64,000 nt of DNA from Azadirachta indica (taxonomy: Eukaryota; Streptophyta; Magnoliopsida; Sapindales; Meliaceae). How positions within the stretch are numbered: the first letter of the stretch is position 1; each line of letters starts with the position of its first letter. Below the pieces are notes generated by a model. The model worked only from the letters and a program-made list of their open reading frames with translations, was not told the origin of the DNA and ran no database searches. Of the stretch, positions 23,110-36,137 are shown piece after piece. The stretch covers positions 11,629,744 to 11,693,743 of the forward strand of contig CM040443.1 of assembly GCA_022749755.1 (NCBI GenBank), in the 5' to 3' direction. The position numbers and the translations under genes were made by a program.

Positions 23110-23690
23110 AAAAAATGCAGAGCTTGGTATCGCTTCCTTTTCTAGCATTGCAACAGAAGCTGCAAAGCTGTTGTATCAAACCATTTAACAAGAGAACGTT
23201 GCCCATTCATGTAACAGAACTACATCACCAACCTAAATAACCAAGTTGAGGAGCTGATATATAAAAGAGAAAGGGAGCAGCCACATATTGACTATGATAA
23301 AAGACAAGTAGATTAGATTTTTCAGGACGTTGACAAATGGTTGACTGACACAAATGACACCGTTGAACAGGTAGCCAATCCTATCACTGAGGTAGAAAGC
23401 CAAGAATGTGATTCTTGCCCTTTGAAAGGGTTGTCTTTGTACACATTACAAGCTCGGCAAGAAAGCGGTGAGTGGCCAAGCCTGTTGTCAATGTTGGAAA
23501 AGAAACCTTTAGCGCTGTTTATTACCGTTACAGTGCAGCCAAGACTGCATCCACGTACATCAGAGACTATGAGATTATCAAGTCTCTGAAAGATGTTAAT
23601 GTCAAAGGGGTTGGTGCATAACAGATGGTTGGTGTGGGAAAAACCCCACAAGTTGCCTGGCAGCTTGCAAGCCGTAGAGGATAAGTTATG
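23110..23690 (+). pseudogene. Broken CC-NBS-LRR resistance gene, N-terminal part
   Basis: Pieces of a coiled-coil NLR of the type often labelled At4g27190-like appear in shifting frames. They are IASFSSIATEAAKLLYQTI, then NQVEELIYKRERE, DVDKWLTDTNDTVEQVA, KGLSLYTLQARQES, KPVVNVGKETFSAVYYRYSA and IRDYEIIKSLKDVNVKG. The P-loop expected as GMGGVGKTTL reads stop-QMVGVGKTPQV. There are in-frame stops near 23181 and 23312 and frame changes near 23215 and 23480. No later NB-ARC motifs or LRRs follow, so the gene is truncated and dead. Intact family members act as intracellular immune receptors. Confidence 0.8.
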
Positions 23691-23829
23691 ATGTGGTCAT
23701 AGAGTACTTGTATTAATTTCTTGATGTATGATGTCAATTTTTCTTTATGCATATGTTGGTCTACGGAGTACTTTATGTGTTAGACTAAATAAGGTCGTCC
23801 TTGTGTGGAGGAGCTTGAAAGCTTGTCAA

Positions 23830-24095
23830 GAATACAAACGGAGCTCTTGTTGTGGCAAAACAAATTGCTACTCGTGCTTCTGTACTCAATTATAGCTCTA
23901 ATTATTATGGAGCTGATTTATATGTGATTCCTTAAAAATGTATCTCATCCAATAGAACCCAGTGGGTCTACTGTTGTGGAATCTAGATTTGGAACTCGAG
24001 GGCAGGTGGTCTTTATTTATCGACACTGGTTTCTGCATCAAGAAGAAATACGAGTACTTGATCCTAGAATCAGACAATGTGCTTGTTACGACTAA
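23830..24095 (+). pseudogene. Unassigned coding remnant
   Basis: Two coding-like pieces lie in different frames: NTNGALVVAKQIATRASVLN with YYGADLYVIP, then STVVESRFGTRGQVVFIYRH with EEIRVLDPRIRQ. Stops and a frame change separate them. I do not recognise the source protein with confidence; the second piece faintly recalls MRS2-type magnesium transporters. Confidence 0.25.
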
Positions 24096-25749
24096 AGATT
24101 AGGAGTTGACAGATAACTCCAGACAATAATGAACCATAAATAAGTTCTGCTTCATAACTTCCCGTAACTGGTTTAGCACCATAATTTCTTTCTTTTAATG
24201 ACATCGTTAAAACCATTTACATTTTCGGTGGTTCAATCTTTGCTTTTAGATACAAGTGCTTATCATGTAAATCAAATCATTTTTATTTTAAATGAAGAAA
24301 TTTCAATCAATTTTACTTTGTCAATGATTGTCTTCAATCTTCACGTATATTTATTTTGTTAGTACTTTCTGTTGCCCCACTCAGCTTGGCTGTTCTTAAC
24401 TGATCCCATTTCCAGTATTCAGAATAAAATCTATATCTATCGTTATTAACGATACTAGTTCAAATGTTACTGTTGCTACACATTGGAGATATGTTCGTGG
24501 TCATGTGTGTTCATTTTGAAAGGTAGATTTCGAGTTGAAATTTAAAACCCTTGCTTGTGTGTTGGTTTCTTCTTATTTTACAGGTTAATCCGCATACGTA
24601 CGCATCTCAATATATTAATCTTCACAAGCAACCTCATTTAATGTAAGTTAGCTCTGTTTCTCTTTCCTTAGCGTGGAGTTAGTTGAAGGTTATTTTCATT
24701 CATTTGATTCTTTATCTAACACTAGTTTGGTAAGCACCGTTAATTTTGCCACCTTAAGTTGGCGATATAGGTCAAAGCATAACCAATAGTCAAACCTTGG
24801 TGACATTAATAGCATTTACTAGATGCTGATTTGGTTTCATCCTACAGAGTAGTGAGTGCACAATCCATCCCCATTTGCATGTAAGATTCTGTTTCTTCTA
24901 TTGTAGTTTTATCTTACCATACCGATCTTAGGTTTATATTAATTACTTTTCGAACTGGGGACAGAATTTGGAAATTCCCTTTTGCTTCGTTCTAGCTACT
25001 TGATGAGGAAAATCTCCACTCTCTACATAGGATTTAATTCCTTGTGTGATTTGGGAAGCATTTTGGTTACTTGGGTTGGAGATAGCTTTGGCTTTGGAAT
25101 GATAAAAGAAATCCTGATTTTGGCTACATATCAGATATTGCATGTCACTGTTGATTCCTCAGCCTCAGGATATCTAAGATTAACATGTAGCTGCATTATA
25201 TATACGATTAATCCCAGCCCTCTTCATGATTAAGATGCACCCATGTCTATCCATCTTAGATTACAATAATCCAAATTCTAGAAAGCAGTAGAAAGAATAT
25301 TGTGCCCAGAGAAATATGAAGGAAAAGAACAGGGAGCTTTGTATTGTATTGTATTGTATTGTATTGCATGCATATATGCAAGTGATAATTGATAAAAAGA
25401 GTGGATTATAGATATTCAATCAAATATAGCGTAAAAGAGTGCTGTCAACTGAAAACAGAATATGTCCCTCTATGGAAGGCCATCAAGCTTGCCTACCAGC
25501 CCCATTATAGATAAGTGGGCCACTAAAATACAACTTGATTTTTTATTTTTCAATCTTATCACATTGATTTACACATTTTCTTTCATCACAAATTGACAAA
25601 AGTGGTGCTACAAAATTAGGCCACCCAATTCGTTGGTTGTAGAGATTATTGTGGGCTTTAAAAAGGGTCCCTTTCTTTGGTGCAATTTCTGTGCACGTTT
25701 CAGCTTAGCTAACAATTAAATCTGTTACCATCTCAAGCAAAAATAACAT
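24096..25749. other. Intergenic DNA with a TATTG microsatellite
   Basis: There are no recognisable genes. A (GTATT)5 run occupies 25341-25365. Open frames near 24950-25230 have no coding character. Confidence 0.35.
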
Positions 25750-25893
25750 TGAAAAAATTCCCATCCCCATTCCATTAACAACATACACTTCAATCATCTT
25801 TCAAAAGTAGGGTTGGGTTGTTTATCTGATTTGCCAAATATAATTTGTGTATTTCCACATGGATTTCTGTGACCAACCAATCCAACTCCATTT
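25750..25893. repeat. Dispersed repeat, copy 2
   Basis: This is similar to 15740-15866, including ATTTGTGTATTTCCACATGG and GTGACCAACCAATCCAA followed by CCATTTATAT. It lacks the foldback element that follows copy 1, and the similarity ends at TTTATAT close to that insertion point. Confidence 0.65.
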
Positions 25894-26085
25894 ATATTTT
25901 TTTTTAAAATAAGAAAATCTTTCCAGTGGTGGAAGAAAGGCAACATGAGAGAGGAATATTCAGATTTTCATGATTATAACCATCAACATAAGGACCAATT
26001 TGCTAAACACAGAAATTTATTCCACTACCAGACTATACTAATTTCAGAAGTCCGCTTGACCCATTGTTCAGTGTATATATAACGG

Positions 26086-26126
<41 letters not shown>

Positions 26127-29052
26127 AGCCCTTTTTAGAAATTTCTCAAATTTTTCTAAACATTACAAAAAAGAAAGGAAGGAAAAACTCTTTATATTAT
26201 ATCTTTTTATTGATTGTGAGGTTATATGTAATTGTTGTCTTTACTATCCACAATTCAATGTCTTTGCTGTTGAAAAATGCTTCCACAAAGCATTTATTTA
26301 ATATTTCTTTAGAAAGTATTTGAAGGAATTTCGTTATATTTGGAAATGTTTTTCTTGTTGTCAAACTAAAGTAGAGGTGTAGATGAGATAAGATAGTAGA
26401 CAAGACAAAATTGAAGTGACAAGACTAAGCTAACTGTTTGTTTGGTTGATTAATTATGTCCACCCATTAAATTAAATTAAATTAAATTAAATTAAATTAT
26501 TAGTGTTGTTGTTGTTACTGTTCCATTGAGATGAAATATCATCGGTTCAGTTAGGTTAGGCCTCATAATTGAGATTCTAAACTTAAAAATCACATTTATC
26601 AAAAAACAAAAAAAAAAACTTAAAAATCAATAAAGAAAAATTAGATTCAAGACAAGATGGGATCTAGGAACTAACAAAATTATATACATGTCAATTTTAG
26701 TAAAAACACGTCATTCATATTAATAACTCCTTGCAATATATAATTTTCATAACTCTTTCTTAATGCTTCTATGAAAACGAAATTGAAAAAATGTTTTGTA
26801 TCATAAATTTTTAGTAAGATTTGGCTTAATTTTTTTTTATTAATATTAATTATTAAATATTTTCATTGGATAACAAATACGACTTTAAAATTATAACACC
26901 TTGAAAATGTATTTAATTTTACATATATTTGATTTTATTCCTTTTTCTTATTTTTCTTAGGAAAAATGTCGTTCATGCCTTTTCACATCGTTAACTAATA
27001 TAATATATATATTCCATAAAGAAATAATTTTTAATGAAGAATTATTAAAAAAAAAAAAGTAAAAACTTGACCTAACTTATTGAAATAAAGAATTGCATTA
27101 TTAATACACTAAAATTCCTATTTTCTTTTTTTATGTTTAAGTATCTTTTTACAAAGAACTTATTACATTAATTTTTATGTAATACCAATATACCATATAA
27201 TATGTTAAATTCTCTTTCAACTCATATGTAATATTAAATTAGTTAAAGATTAAAATAAAAAAAAAAAAGAAATGAATGAATGGGTGAGAATAATATCACT
27301 ACTTTCTAATAAAAGGAAGGAAAATAATTATAAGAAATTAAGCATATATATGTAATACAATAGTAAATACCAATAAGCATGAATAATCAAATAATTATTA
27401 GTAGAAAGAAAGAAACAAAATTGAAAGAGGAATCTGTGAAATAGAATAATAGTGTGATTGATTGAATAAATTACTATCAATTAATCAAAGTAATCAAAGA
27501 TTCCATGTGAATTTTCAAAGTTTACTAATTGCGGCCGTTGAATTGAAAGAGCAGAATTTGCTAAAGTGGAACATTTATATATATATATATATATATATAT
27601 GTTTATAATTATTTTCAGTGGCCATTGATTAAAGACATAATTAATTAATTGATTAGTTAATAGGTTAATGTTATTTTCAGATGTAAAGTGTAGGGTTGGT
27701 GTTGGTTGAATCATGAAAAATGAAGAAGCAATTTTATTTGAATTTAGTTATTGAGTTAGATCCCCCACAAGCCATCAGTCAGTCTTTTTTACTCTTAAAA
27801 TTTTCAAGAAAAAACAATCTTAATTAATTAATTGGGTCATTTCATTTAAAAGTTATTAATACATTAATGTTGTTTTCAATCAAAAATTTAGTTGTTTTCA
27901 TTTTTCAATTTCATATTTAACACGAAATGTTCAAGATCTTTAATTTTATCATGAATTCGAGAAATTATCTTTTAGTAAATATTTGTTATGTGATAGTAAA
28001 ATTAATATATTACATTTATTTATTTAGTGGCCTTGGTGTTATTATAGATGACGTAGAAAATTGAATAATAATTAGCTTCAAATTAAATTTAAAGGTCATG
28101 TTAAGTTTCCCACCTCAAATTACTCACCTAAAATTTCTTTTGTCACATCATTAATTGATAATTGTTGTCATTTGAATATTTGCTTTCTCTGTATATCAGT
28201 GAGCAGCGAGGCCAATATTGTTTTTTTTTTTTGGAAAGGATTAGATACCATTTAAACTGAGTAAGAATAATTTTCAACACAACAATAATGACATGTACAA
28301 ATTGACAATTAATTGACCCCCATTTCTTAAAATTAAACAAAAAGGTATTTATATATATAAATTAAGGAATTTCAAATGTATAAAAAGCAACATAACATTG
28401 TAAAGAGACATGGAAGATAGGAGGTTACAGGGTTGTAAACTTTGGAGAATGAGTGGGAAGTTTTTATGAATAAATTTAAAGAAAAGAGATGAGATAGACA
28501 TTGATTTTTCATGTTCCCCATTATGTTGAGAAAAGCAGAGAAGTAGAAGTAGAAGTAGATTAACATTTTAAAGATGATGAGATTTAATGTAGAGTAGGTG
28601 TTTGTCTTATTGCCAAAGTGAAGAAATAATAAATGGTTTCATCTGCTGCTGCTGCTGCTGCTGCTGCAATAATAAAGGTTGAAAAAGGTTGAGTTTATGA
28701 GTTGAGTTCTCTTTGGAAAAAGACCCCATCAATTTGTGAGGCCCTTTGATAATTGCTAGATTCCTCAAACTCTGGCCCAACTCTTCGATTTGAATTGTCA
28801 ATCATGTGGGGTTCTCTCTCATTTATTTGCTCTTCACTAACCTTTCTTTATAACCAAAAAAAATAATAATAATAATAAAATTGATTTAATTAATTAAAAG
28901 CAACCTACACTACACAGTTCTCTTTAATTCTACCTTATATCAAAAATTTTTTATTTTATTTTTAATTATGTTAAAAGTCTAAGAAAAATATATTTTAACA
29001 AGAGAGTTTAGACTTGTCACAACATCATCCAATGTATTTTACCTTCTTTTTT
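25894..29052. other. AT-rich gene-poor DNA with simple repeats
   Basis: Simple repeats are a 32-base poly-A at 26093-26124, (ATTAA)n at about 26466-26500, (AT)n at about 27577-27600 and (CTG)8 at about 28641-28665. The CTG run lies in a minus-strand frame at 28607-28801 that would give polyglutamine, but that frame lacks an ATG, and I do not call it a gene. Confidence 0.4.
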
Positions 29053-30018
29053 TTTTTAAAAAAAAAAATACCCACGACCCCTTAAAATTTGAGCTAAATA
29101 TTCATCTCTTCCCTATTATTTCAAAAATATTCTTTACCCCTCTAGTTTTAAATTTTTATCGATTATACCTTTAAATTAAACCAAAGACAATCATTATTCG
29201 ATTTGTTTAAACTTTTTTTTAATTATAAAAAATAATCTAAAAAAAATTATATTTTATTATACTCTTTTATTAATATCACATCATACATTAAATTATATTT
29301 GTAAGATTAATTCAAAATTAAATTTCATTAGTTAGTAATAATATATAATTTTATTATTATTTATAATATTTTGTTACTATCTTTATAATTATTTTTACAA
29401 CAATAAATCTATTTAAAAATTTTAATATATTAATTTTAGTAAAATTATTTTTTTATTATAAACATGCTTATTTTATTTTTAAAGAATTATTATTAATATA
29501 AAAAATTTATAATTTAAAATATTATTGTATAATCATGCATAATTTAAAATAATTTAAAATATTATTGTATAATCATGCATAATTTAAAATAATTAAAATT
29601 TATTATTATTATTATCATCATCACTATTATTATTATCATATTTGTTACTTATTAATAACTATAGAACTTTACAAACTAATTTATTTTATTTAAAAAATAT
29701 TCCAAAAGTATTAATTTTTAAAAAATAAAATAAGAAAATTTATAATAAAAATAATTTTATCATTTTTTTAGTATATTTAATGTATGATATGATATTAATA
29801 AAAAATTATAATAAATTATAAAATTCTCTAAATTATTTTGTAATTAAAAATTGATTCAAGTAGACTGAATAATGATTCTCTTTAATTTAGTTTAAGAGTA
29901 AAATTTTTTAAAAAAAATATATAAAATTAGAGGGGTAAAAGACATTTTTAAAATACTAAGAGAGAGTCTGGCATTTAACTCAAACCATAGGGGGGTTGTG
30001 GGCAATTTTATCTTTTTC
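29053..30018. mobile_element. Foldback or MITE-like element, AT-rich
   Basis: The left end, TACCCACGACCCC followed by TTTGAGCTAAAT, TTTACCCCTCTAG and AATCATTATTC, is complementary to the right end with GCCCACAACCCCCC, TTTGAGTTAAAT, TTTACCCCTCTAA and AATCATTATTC. The arms extend for at least 250 bases and the centre is nearly pure AT. A perfect 40-base tandem duplication sits inside at 29511-29550 and 29551-29590. Exact ends and a target duplication could not be set because the left flank is a poly-T/poly-A run. No coding frame is present. Confidence 0.65.
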
Positions 30019-33000
30019 TAAATACAATCAACCCTCTTTCAGTCTCAGCTGCTTGTGCTACTGTTGCTTGACATTGATTGCCTGAGATTCCATAACTTGT
30101 CTTCTCTTCTCTTCTCTTCTCGTCTCCTACATGTATAAAATAGATTGAAAGATAAACAGTTCCATATATATATATATAAAATTTTTAAATATAAATATTT
30201 TTAACAGTTATAATTAAATATAAAACATATAATTAATATGCTTTAATTAATATATATATTAAACTCAATCTTAATTATTGAAGATATTTAAATTTAATAA
30301 TTATAAAATAATGTAAAATATGTATAAAAATATGAACTATTACCTTATGATATAATATATATTTATTATTATTATTATCAATTTTTTTTTTTTTTATGTT
30401 TGTGGTGATCCGGTTGGAGAAACTTGAAAAAATGATTGCTGACATCATCTCTTCGCTTCAATACAATACAATACAATGCAAGAGGTTTATTATGGCGTAC
30501 AAAGATATACCCAACAATTTTTCAATTTCTTTAGTCTTTTCATTGTAGCATCCAATTTTATTTTTATTATCTCTTAATTTTTTAATTGTAATTTCTCAAT
30601 TTATGAGTTATATCTGAAAAATATAACGAAAATTTAAAATTATAGCAAAAAAATTAGAAATTATACAAAAAAAAAAAAATTAAAGAAAATTGTATTCTAC
30701 ACATTTATGCATCATTAGTTTTGCCCGGAATACAAACGCTACAAAATAAAATGGATATGAATTATGAAGGGTGATGAAAAGTTTTGTCTGTTTAAAAAAA
30801 TGAAGTTGTAGCTTCCAAAGATTGAAACGTCATTAATACAATTTTTAATTAACAATAAAAAAACCGTGACGCTAAATTAGATAACCATTGCTTGCCTTTT
30901 TTTTTTTTATTTTCTATTTTCTTTTAATATATTATTAATTATTATTATAATATGTCTGCCAAAATAAGATATTCACCTTTTAAATTTCTCAAAAATTCTA
31001 TTTTAATTTTCTTAAACGCACACACGCGCACACACGTGTGTATATATATATATATATAAAATAAGGATATATCAATAATTATTATTCTTATACCTACTTT
31101 TATATTATTTTATAAATTATTAGATTTAATATTTTTAACAGTAAATATTAAATTTAACACGTACAATTATACATTAATTATATCTATTAGTTTTGATCTC
31201 AATTATACAAGTGACTAAATTTATAATTAAAACTAGATGTAAAAATATGTGTAAAATATGAGATCGGTATTTTTTTTTATTTTTTTAACTTGTAATTATA
31301 GTATTTTTACTCATTTCTAAATATATATTTATTAAATTTCAATTTTTTAAAATTGTCTCGCAAAATTTCATAAAAGTGAATTTAGAATTATAATTTCTAT
31401 CTAATTGGATGTGAACAGGATTTGAAGAGGCTAGATTAAATTTTGAGCTCTAGATCTGTGGGCTCCAGTGGCATTGGTTTAAGGATCATACGATCGTGAG
31501 GTGGAAATTAAAGGACAGAGAGTGGGTTCAATGTGCAAATTCACACATGATTAAAGCTCTGCTGAGTGGAGGAATATTTGGGATCGAGTATCAAGAAGCC
31601 GATGGAAAATACGTACAGAAGCATATAAAAAGTGTAAATTAGCTGGTTTTGGGGAGACAACCCAAAAGGAAATTTAAAAGAAAGTTAAAATTAAAAAATA
31701 AAAAATAAAAATAAAAAAACAGTATATATTTCTTTTAATAAAAAGTAAATAAATAAAATTAATAATTGTATTGCCTACAATAAAATTAAATAAATAAAAC
31801 CACCCACTAAAATATTAAATATGCTGTACGAGACAAAAGTATATTTGTCACAAAATGGGTTGGACAGGTGTTTGGTTATTCTCTTCTATTCTCTGTAACT
31901 TGTTTTCTTTCCCAAAATTGAACATCAGTAGTTATTATTTTAATAAAACTAGATTAATATTATTACTCATTAAAACATTTAAATTATGTTTTATTTATTA
32001 AGAAAGAGATGTTATAGGAGAGATTATAGGATACAAAGATTTTCTCATCATCTGAAAATTAACCAAAAATAAAAAGAGAGAAAAAGAAACAGAGAGTTAA
32101 ACCTCTCTTCTCTCTCTATCCATCAAAATAATTATCCATTTGCTTTTGTTTTGGTGTGTGGTTTTGTCACGATCATTGGATGCACGTGGAAGCCCGGAAG
32201 GTAAATTCTTCTTCAACATCTTCTCAAGAAGAGAAGCAGCTTTTATTATATATTTATTAAAATATATACAATCACTAGATGGATTAGAATAATATTATTA
32301 TATTTTTTTCACATATGTAAATGTTATTATATAATAGTTTCGTGTTGATACCCATCTTCCATCTTCGTCAGTTTCTTACTTCTCTCTGCCACCCATCTTT
32401 TTTCTTTGTTTTCTTTGTAAGCATTTCTCTTTCATTTTCTATCTCACGTTATGTTTTATTCTGCTATGAGTTGCAGTGACTGAAATCACAAATTGCATGT
32501 CTTCTTTCTAATCTTTATTCCAATCTTTGTACATGTTTGCTTTCTTTGTGTAATGTGGATGTGAGTTGGGATGGTTTTATGATCTGGGTATATTTTTCTT
32601 TGCTGTGAAAATTTTTTTTCTTATTAATGCATATTTAACTGATTCGGTTTTTCATTTTTATTTTTATCGATCTGTGATTATATGGATGTTAATGATCACA
32701 CCCTTTTACTTGGATTGCCTTGTTCAGGTCAATTATGACTCCATGCACATCATGATCTGTTTGCAGTTCTGAACCCCAAAAAAAAAAAAAAAGTTTTTCC
32801 TTTTTCCAATTTTGTTCCCCTGATTCTAACGGCTAAATTTTGTAATTTTGTTTTTAATCCTGTTTTGCGCTGGGACAGATGATTTAGTTTGTGTTAATGC
32901 TCTATATAGTTGGTGGCTGTTTTGTTTTAGTCCTTTTTTTTTTAAATAGTTTCCTCGTTTGTTTTTCATAGTATTAATGCTTAAGTACTTAAATTTTCTC

Positions 33001-33073
33001 TTAAGAATAAATTTTGTTTTATCTGAATTTGTTATATTGTTGTTATGATACAGTAATTAAGCTTATTGAAAGC
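30019..33073. other. AT-rich upstream region and leader of the lactonase gene
   Basis: Most of this is low-complexity AT DNA, with an (AC)n/(TA)n run at about 31020-31058. From about 32340 it becomes pyrimidine-rich, consistent with a transcript leader. A leader intron from a GTAAGC donor near 32417 to an acceptor at about 33053 (GATACAG) is plausible but inferred. Confidence 0.4.
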
Positions 33074-36000
33074 ATGGCTCTTGCTGGGGTTCACAGAGAC
33101 AGAGGGGAGTTGAGAATTCATGAGAGTTTGGAGGAGATTAGTACAGATTTGGCAGACTATATAGCAGACTTATCAGAGGCTTCTGTGAAAGAGCGGGGTG
33201 TCTTTGCCATTGCCTTATCTGGTGGTTCTCTCATTGGCTTAATGGGGTATCAATGTCTTCCTTTTTATATTTGATTAATTGTTACAGTGGTATTCGTGTT
33301 CTTGGTTTAAATTTCTTTTGTCAAACAGGAAACTCTGTGAAGCTCCTTATAACAAGACCGTGGACTGGGCTAAATGGTATATACTCTGGGCAGATGAACG
33401 TGTGGTTGCAAAAAACCATGCTGATAGCAATTACAAGCTTGCAAAAGATGGCCTTTTGTCTAAGGTTTGTATTAATTTCATATTTCTTCTGCTTTTCCTT
33501 CCTTCTTACTCCATGCTCCGTGTATAGCCTGTTTTTGTTTCTCAGAATGATTAAAAGTCAGCTTTGGTGCATTTTATTTCCTCTGTTCTTGATCATGAGA
33601 AAAGGAAGAGGATCTTTTTTTTCTGTGGTCTTCCTAATTAAGCGAGCATGTAAAGTTGTTAATGTCGGATGTGGCAGTCTCGATAAAAATTCATCTCAGA
33701 TTTGGTCTTGATCCTCTGAGCTTCTAGATGTTTTCGCTTGAGATTAGCTGCTCTGCAAATAATTCAGTGCTTCTCACTTTCTGCTGTTATCATTATTTCG
33801 AATGTTATTAATTTGTCAAAAGCACAGTATGGGTCATGAAGTATTTTCATTTGGTAGGTTTTAACTGCTTCAATTCCATGTATCATGATGTGGCATGCTC
33901 TGAACTGGAATCAAACATTTGTGAACTGAAGTAATCTTTGATTCAAGTGTATCCATTCAAGTTTCTTGTATGTGAGCATTTACACATTCAATATTAGTTT
34001 CCTCAGTTTCACACTTTAACTATTCCAGGTTTGCTCTCAAGCCCGTATTCTCTTTATTACTTCTTCTTTCTGATTTGGAAATCAGAGAGATATAAATTTT
34101 CCTTCTATTAAGAAGTGTGTTGATAAGGAGAAAGCTATTGCCATAGAAATTTTGATTAAGTTTCTTATGTGGAGGAAGTAATGGCATAAATCGTTGACTT
34201 GGAGGTTGAATCTCTTTTAGTTAAGAAAGAAAATTATTTCTAATGAGCAAAATTGTTGGTTGGCAAGTTATTTTTTTTGTTGCCTGATGTTTAGAGATGA
34301 ATCAGTGGAAAATACTAATTGAAACAATTTCGACTACCTGTGAACCTTTTGAAATTTATTTCTAGCCTAGTCATTAATTAAAGGAGTTCACCACTATATT
34401 AATGTTAGTGCTTCAATTGATGTCATTTAAACTTACAAATGATTTGGAAGGAATGATGGTTCATCTAATTCTTGTGTTTGAAAATGTTAATGCAGATTTT
34501 TACTTATAAACAAAGATTACTGTAGTTGAAGTCCTATGTATACTCACTTTTCCGAATGAGGACTTCTCATAGAATAGAAAACAAGTTACAATATGTTATC
34601 TCATTTTCAGATGATAATCATTTGGGGGAACTCCTAGAAACATAGAGCTTGCTTGAATAAAAGTATAATGCAGTACATTAAGAACAGAATTTCTCAATTT
34701 TTACAATTTGTATAGAAAATCCATTTTAATATTGTTTCTCTCCTTTTTCTTGTTTTTCCATGTCCTTTCGTGCGGGACTATGTAAAAGCAAGTGAATACC
34801 ATCTCTGATTCTTATGTGTAGTGCTGCATGTGAAGCTGTGGCAGAATCAGTAGCATTTAATAATTTGTCATTGTATATTTTGGGGAATGCTTAACAGAAT
34901 AATATCGGATTGAAAGATCAACCTTTTTAAACTTTTTTATTGGTAGATTACTTGAATGTTTTAGATAAGAGGACTATATTGATATATTTTGCAAATATCT
35001 TAGATAAACTGAGGATTATTGCTCCTTCACTCTCCGTGTTTCTGTGGGTTCATGCACATGCTACTGGGGGTAGTCGAGTGTGTCGTGTGACATCTCCTAC
35101 AGACTTGATGAGTTGGCAAAATAGTTCAAACTGCTTCAGGTGTATTTTCTTGGAGAATAACCCTGGATAACACACTCTTAATGCAAAAGCATAAAGTTTT
35201 ATTAGTTGTGTCTTCCTCTCAGGGACGGCTGGTTGTGCAAATGCATAAACTAAGATTAAACCTATTATAAAATATGTAAACTGTGAAATGAGGTGTGGAA
35301 TACAAGAAAAAGATTTCTTGCATCTAATTAGTTACTATAGCCTGTCATGACCCGTGATTGTGTATTTCCTGTTTGTATCTGATGTTTCAATCTCATATGT
35401 AGTTCATAACTATTATGTATCCTTCTACTTTTTAAGGAAAAATGCCTTGTCTTAAAATACGGAGGTCTTATAAATAAGATATTGAAATATAGTATTACTT
35501 AAGTTTAGCTATACATATTTTGTTGAATAAGTTCCATCTAAGAAGGCAGTTGAATAGATACATTGCTACATTGATGTTACATTCTTTTTGGGTAACTCAT
35601 CCCGTCTTATTACCATTTCTCATCATGCGCATTATGTATTAGCAGGTTCCAATAGTTCCCAGTCATGTGCATTCCATTAATGATTCATTGTCGGCAGAGG
35701 AGGCTGCTGATGAGTATGAGTTTGTCATCCGACAGTTGGTGAAATCACGGACGGTCAGTGTTTCTGATATTAGTGACTGCCCCAAGTTTGATCTCGTCCT
35801 GCTGGAAATGGGCTCTGATGGCCATGTTGCGTCACTATTCCCTAAGCACTCAGCACTTGATGAGAAAGATCAGTGGGTTACTTTTATTACCGATTCCCCT
35901 AAACCTCCACCTGAGAGGATCACATTCACTTTGCCTGTCATCAACTCAGCATCCAATGTGGCCGTGGTGGTGACAGGAGAGAGCAAATCTGAGGCAGTCC

Positions 36001-36137
36001 ATTTGGCGATTGATGATGTGGGGCCCGAGTGCCCACCACTGCCTTCACGAATGGTTCAGCCAACAAAAGGGAAGTTGGTGTGGTTTTTGGACAAGCCTGC
36101 TGCCTCATTACTTGAAAGTGTTCAATTTTGTGAGTAG
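33074..36137 (+). CDS. PGL: 6-phosphogluconolactonase, cytosolic type
   Basis: The enzyme hydrolyses 6-phosphogluconolactone to 6-phosphogluconate, the second step of the oxidative pentose phosphate pathway. Three exons (33074-33246, 33329-33464, 35646-36137) encode 266 residues, typical of the family. Visible motifs are [56 protein letters not shown] and the C-terminal [14 protein letters not shown]. No transit peptide precedes the catalytic domain ([20 protein letters not shown]), so a cytosolic form is likely. Phase is consistent at both junctions (ATGGG|GTATCA and AAG|GTTTGT). Intron 2 is 2.2 kb and holds nothing I recognise. The gene converges on FLN2. Confidence 0.92.

Noticed and set aside
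24982..25233. Plus-strand frame of 83 residues
   Set aside because: It lies in gene-poor DNA, has no domain and no codon pattern unlike its surroundings, and has no supporting splice sites.
28607..28801. Minus-strand frame with eight glutamines
   Set aside because: It has no ATG start; it opens at TTG. It owes its length to a CTG microsatellite and has no splice or domain support.
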